6,578 nucleotides of DNA from Candidatus Heimdallarchaeota archaeon. GTDB taxonomy: Archaea > Asgardarchaeota > Heimdallarchaeia > Hodarchaeales > LC-3. A program made the position numbers and the translations under genes. The notes beneath the pieces were generated by a model that worked only from the letters and a program-made list of their open reading frames with translations, was not told the DNA's origin and did not search any database. This document shows positions 5,292 through 6,578 of this stretch, piece by piece. Every line of letters starts with the position of its first letter. Positions within the stretch are counted from its first letter, which is position 1. The stretch is taken from the NCBI GenBank assembly GCA_027364495.1, contig DAHXPE010000043.1, forward strand, positions 1-6,578. Direction: 5' to 3'.

Positions 5292-6578
5292 ATGAGTATC
5301 AAATTACCTTTCAAACCTATTTTTGCTCTTGAATATGATGATGAATTACTTGTAACCATCAAGCAACAAGTGTCTACAAATAGTAAAATCGTTCAGGATG
5401 CTGTTGTAATCCATTCTGAATTGATCCCATTAGATATTAAAGAAAGCCTTGATTTTTTAACCGAAAATTCAATATCCTTTGATTTTTTTATTGCCATATG
5501 TCTAAATCTTTATTATTTAGAACGCAAATTTGTTAAAGCGACTGAATTGTGTTTAAAAAATCTAATGGAGAATAATTCGTCTTCAGATAAAATTAATGTG
5601 CTATTTACATTAGTTGAGAACTGGCCATCTGAAAAATTACCTTTGTTGTCAGTTTATAAACTAAAAAAGGAAACAGAAGAACAACGAATAATACAATTAA
5701 CAGATAAGGCTTTTAAGTGGATTGACTCATTTATAGCATTAACAAAAAAGCATGAATATGAACTTTTCGATGATGCCTTCCATAAGCAAGGTTTTTTTTC
5801 AAATGAAGAATCAATTTTGAATGAGTTAGGATTAAAGTCCAAAAAAAGAGTGCTGATACAAGATAATTCTAATCTTGTTACAGAATTTGAAAATAAACTA
5901 TTAGAAAATCTTAAAAATAGTAAATTAAGCGTGATTATCTCAGATCTGAATTTTGAATTAAAACAATTTCTGAATTTTTTTATTTTAAAATTACTAAATC
6001 TTCATAAAAAAGTTCTTTGGAATAGGCTTGATTTTTTTAAACAACAATTTTCAGAGTTCTTTACATTATTAGATATTGTTTATATAACGACAATTGACGA
6101 TAAACAATTTCCTGACCAATATGAAGTAGTTAGCTCATTACGTGAAACACCTTCAATTATAATTGTATCAGAAGAATCGTGGCTACAATTTGAGCAAATT
6201 AAAGTATTCATACATGGAATCAGAACTCTGACTTATCCTAAAATGGATCTTGCCGATAAGATTCATAAAGAATATGTAGATAAATTTTGGACAAAATATA
6301 TTGATACCATTGAACTATCCTTTACCTCGACAGAAAAAATAGATCTTAAAGAAGCAGTATTTGAAAAATCATCTGGTTCGATAACATACATAGACAATAT
6401 TCTTACGTATATAAAGACTTTAAAACTGGAAAGCATAAGTAATTCCGTACTTAAAGAATTACCACAAAATTCAATTGAATTGCTAGCTACGGAGTTTAAA
6501 AGAGATTTTTTTGAATCAGATACCGATAAAAACATTCTTAAAACATTACTAGGACTATCAACAATCCAAAAGTCATTC
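5292..6578 (+). CDS. TPR-like/degenerate STAND-type NTPase, 3' end outside window
   Basis: An ATG at 5292 opens a frame with no stop for 429 codons up to the window edge, so the protein is partial at its C-terminus. Residues ~62-95 resemble a TPR helical pair ('FFIAICLNLYYLERKFVKAT' then 'ELCLKNLMEN'). From about 184 it follows the order of a STAND/AAA-type NTPase: helix 'NLVTEFENKLLENLKNSK', strand 'LSVII' (212-216), a loop 'SDLNFELKQF' where Walker A should be, a Walker B-like strand 'DIVYITTIDD' (261-270), a sensor-1-like strand 'PSIIIVSEES' (287-296), then 'EKSSGSITYIDNILTYI' (358-374), which recalls the helical 'GNPLYI' region, and a possible winged-helix start (383-429). The Walker A glycines and Ser/Thr are absent and sensor-1 Arg is Glu, so ATP binding is doubtful. 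Known STAND proteins act as signalling or defence switches and often end in TPR or other repeats. The assignment is by pattern and modest; the frame itself is solid. Confidence 0.8.
   Translation, partial: MSIKLPFKPIFALEYDDELLVTIKQQVSTNSKIVQDAVVIHSELIPLDIKESLDFLTENSISFDFFIAICLNLYYLERKFVKATELCLKNLMENNSSSDKINVLFTLVENWPSEKLPLLSVYKLKKETEEQRIIQLTDKAFKWIDSFIALTKKHEYELFDDAFHKQGFFSNEESILNELGLKSKKRVLIQDNSNLVTEFENKLLENLKNSKLSVIISDLNFELKQFLNFFILKLLNLHKKVLWNRLDFFKQQFSEFFTLLDIVYITTIDDKQFPDQYEVVSSLRETPSIIIVSEESWLQFEQIKVFIHGIRTLTYPKMDLADKIHKEYVDKFWTKYIDTIELSFTSTEKIDLKEAVFEKSSGSITYIDNILTYIKTLKLESISNSVLKELPQNSIELLATEFKRDFFESDTDKNILKTLLGLSTIQKSF

Noticed and set aside
5654..6535. Two minus-strand frames (5654-5842 and 6263-6535) rich in serine
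   Set aside because: Both lie antisense to the long frame that starts at 5292 and runs off the right edge; Ser-rich products are typical antisense shadows of Glu/Asp/Arg-rich genes.
1..6578. A CRISPR array, tRNA gene or insertion sequence
   Set aside because: I found no regularly spaced repeats, no cloverleaf-like block with TTCGANNC-type signature, and no transposase-like protein or terminal inverted repeats.

Overview
The window is strongly AT-rich. It holds no rRNA, tRNA, CRISPR array or insertion sequence that I can recognise. The best taxonomic hint is the gene at 2638-3549. Its first ~100 residues have the look of a longin/roadblock-type domain (a hydrophobic strand, then a 'GLSLFSY' turn, an amphipathic helix and further strands), a class that is greatly expanded in Asgard archaea. 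Start codons are often GTG or TTG, Shine-Dalgarno sequences are mostly weak or absent, and AT-rich TATA-like boxes sit about 25-45 bp before several starts. All this fits an archaeon, probably an Asgard lineage, but that is an inference from a few weak signals.

Layout. (1) 1-2453, plus strand: two multi-pass membrane proteins. The first is cut by the left edge; the second is a 625-residue protein with about 13 membrane segments and a K/E-rich tail. (2) 2454-2645: a short region between convergent genes that carries what looks like a decayed tetratricopeptide (TPR) coding remnant, broken by a TGA exactly where the TPR tryptophan would be. (3) 2638-4513, minus strand: two soluble proteins in the same direction. 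The upstream one (262 residues) has two small globular ends joined by a long disordered linker. The downstream one (303 residues) has the longin/roadblock-like domain fused to an unrecognised Gly/Arg-rich domain. (4) 4514-4819: an AT-rich divergent promoter region. (5) 4820-6578, plus strand: a 30-codon micro-ORF that overlaps a 95-residue helical protein by 8 bases, then a long gene that starts at 5292 and is still open at the right edge after 429 codons.

The open gene at 5292 is the most interesting coding sequence. It has a TPR-like helical hairpin, followed by what reads as a STAND/AAA-like NTPase module whose Walker A glycines and Ser/Thr are missing, so it may be a pseudo-NTPase scaffold. 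A perfect 10-bp inverted repeat lies just upstream, overlapping a candidate TATA box, which suggests regulated expression. The micro-ORF, the 95-residue protein and this gene may form a small accessory cassette, but nothing in the sequence proves a shared function. No gene here can be assigned to a named pathway with certainty.
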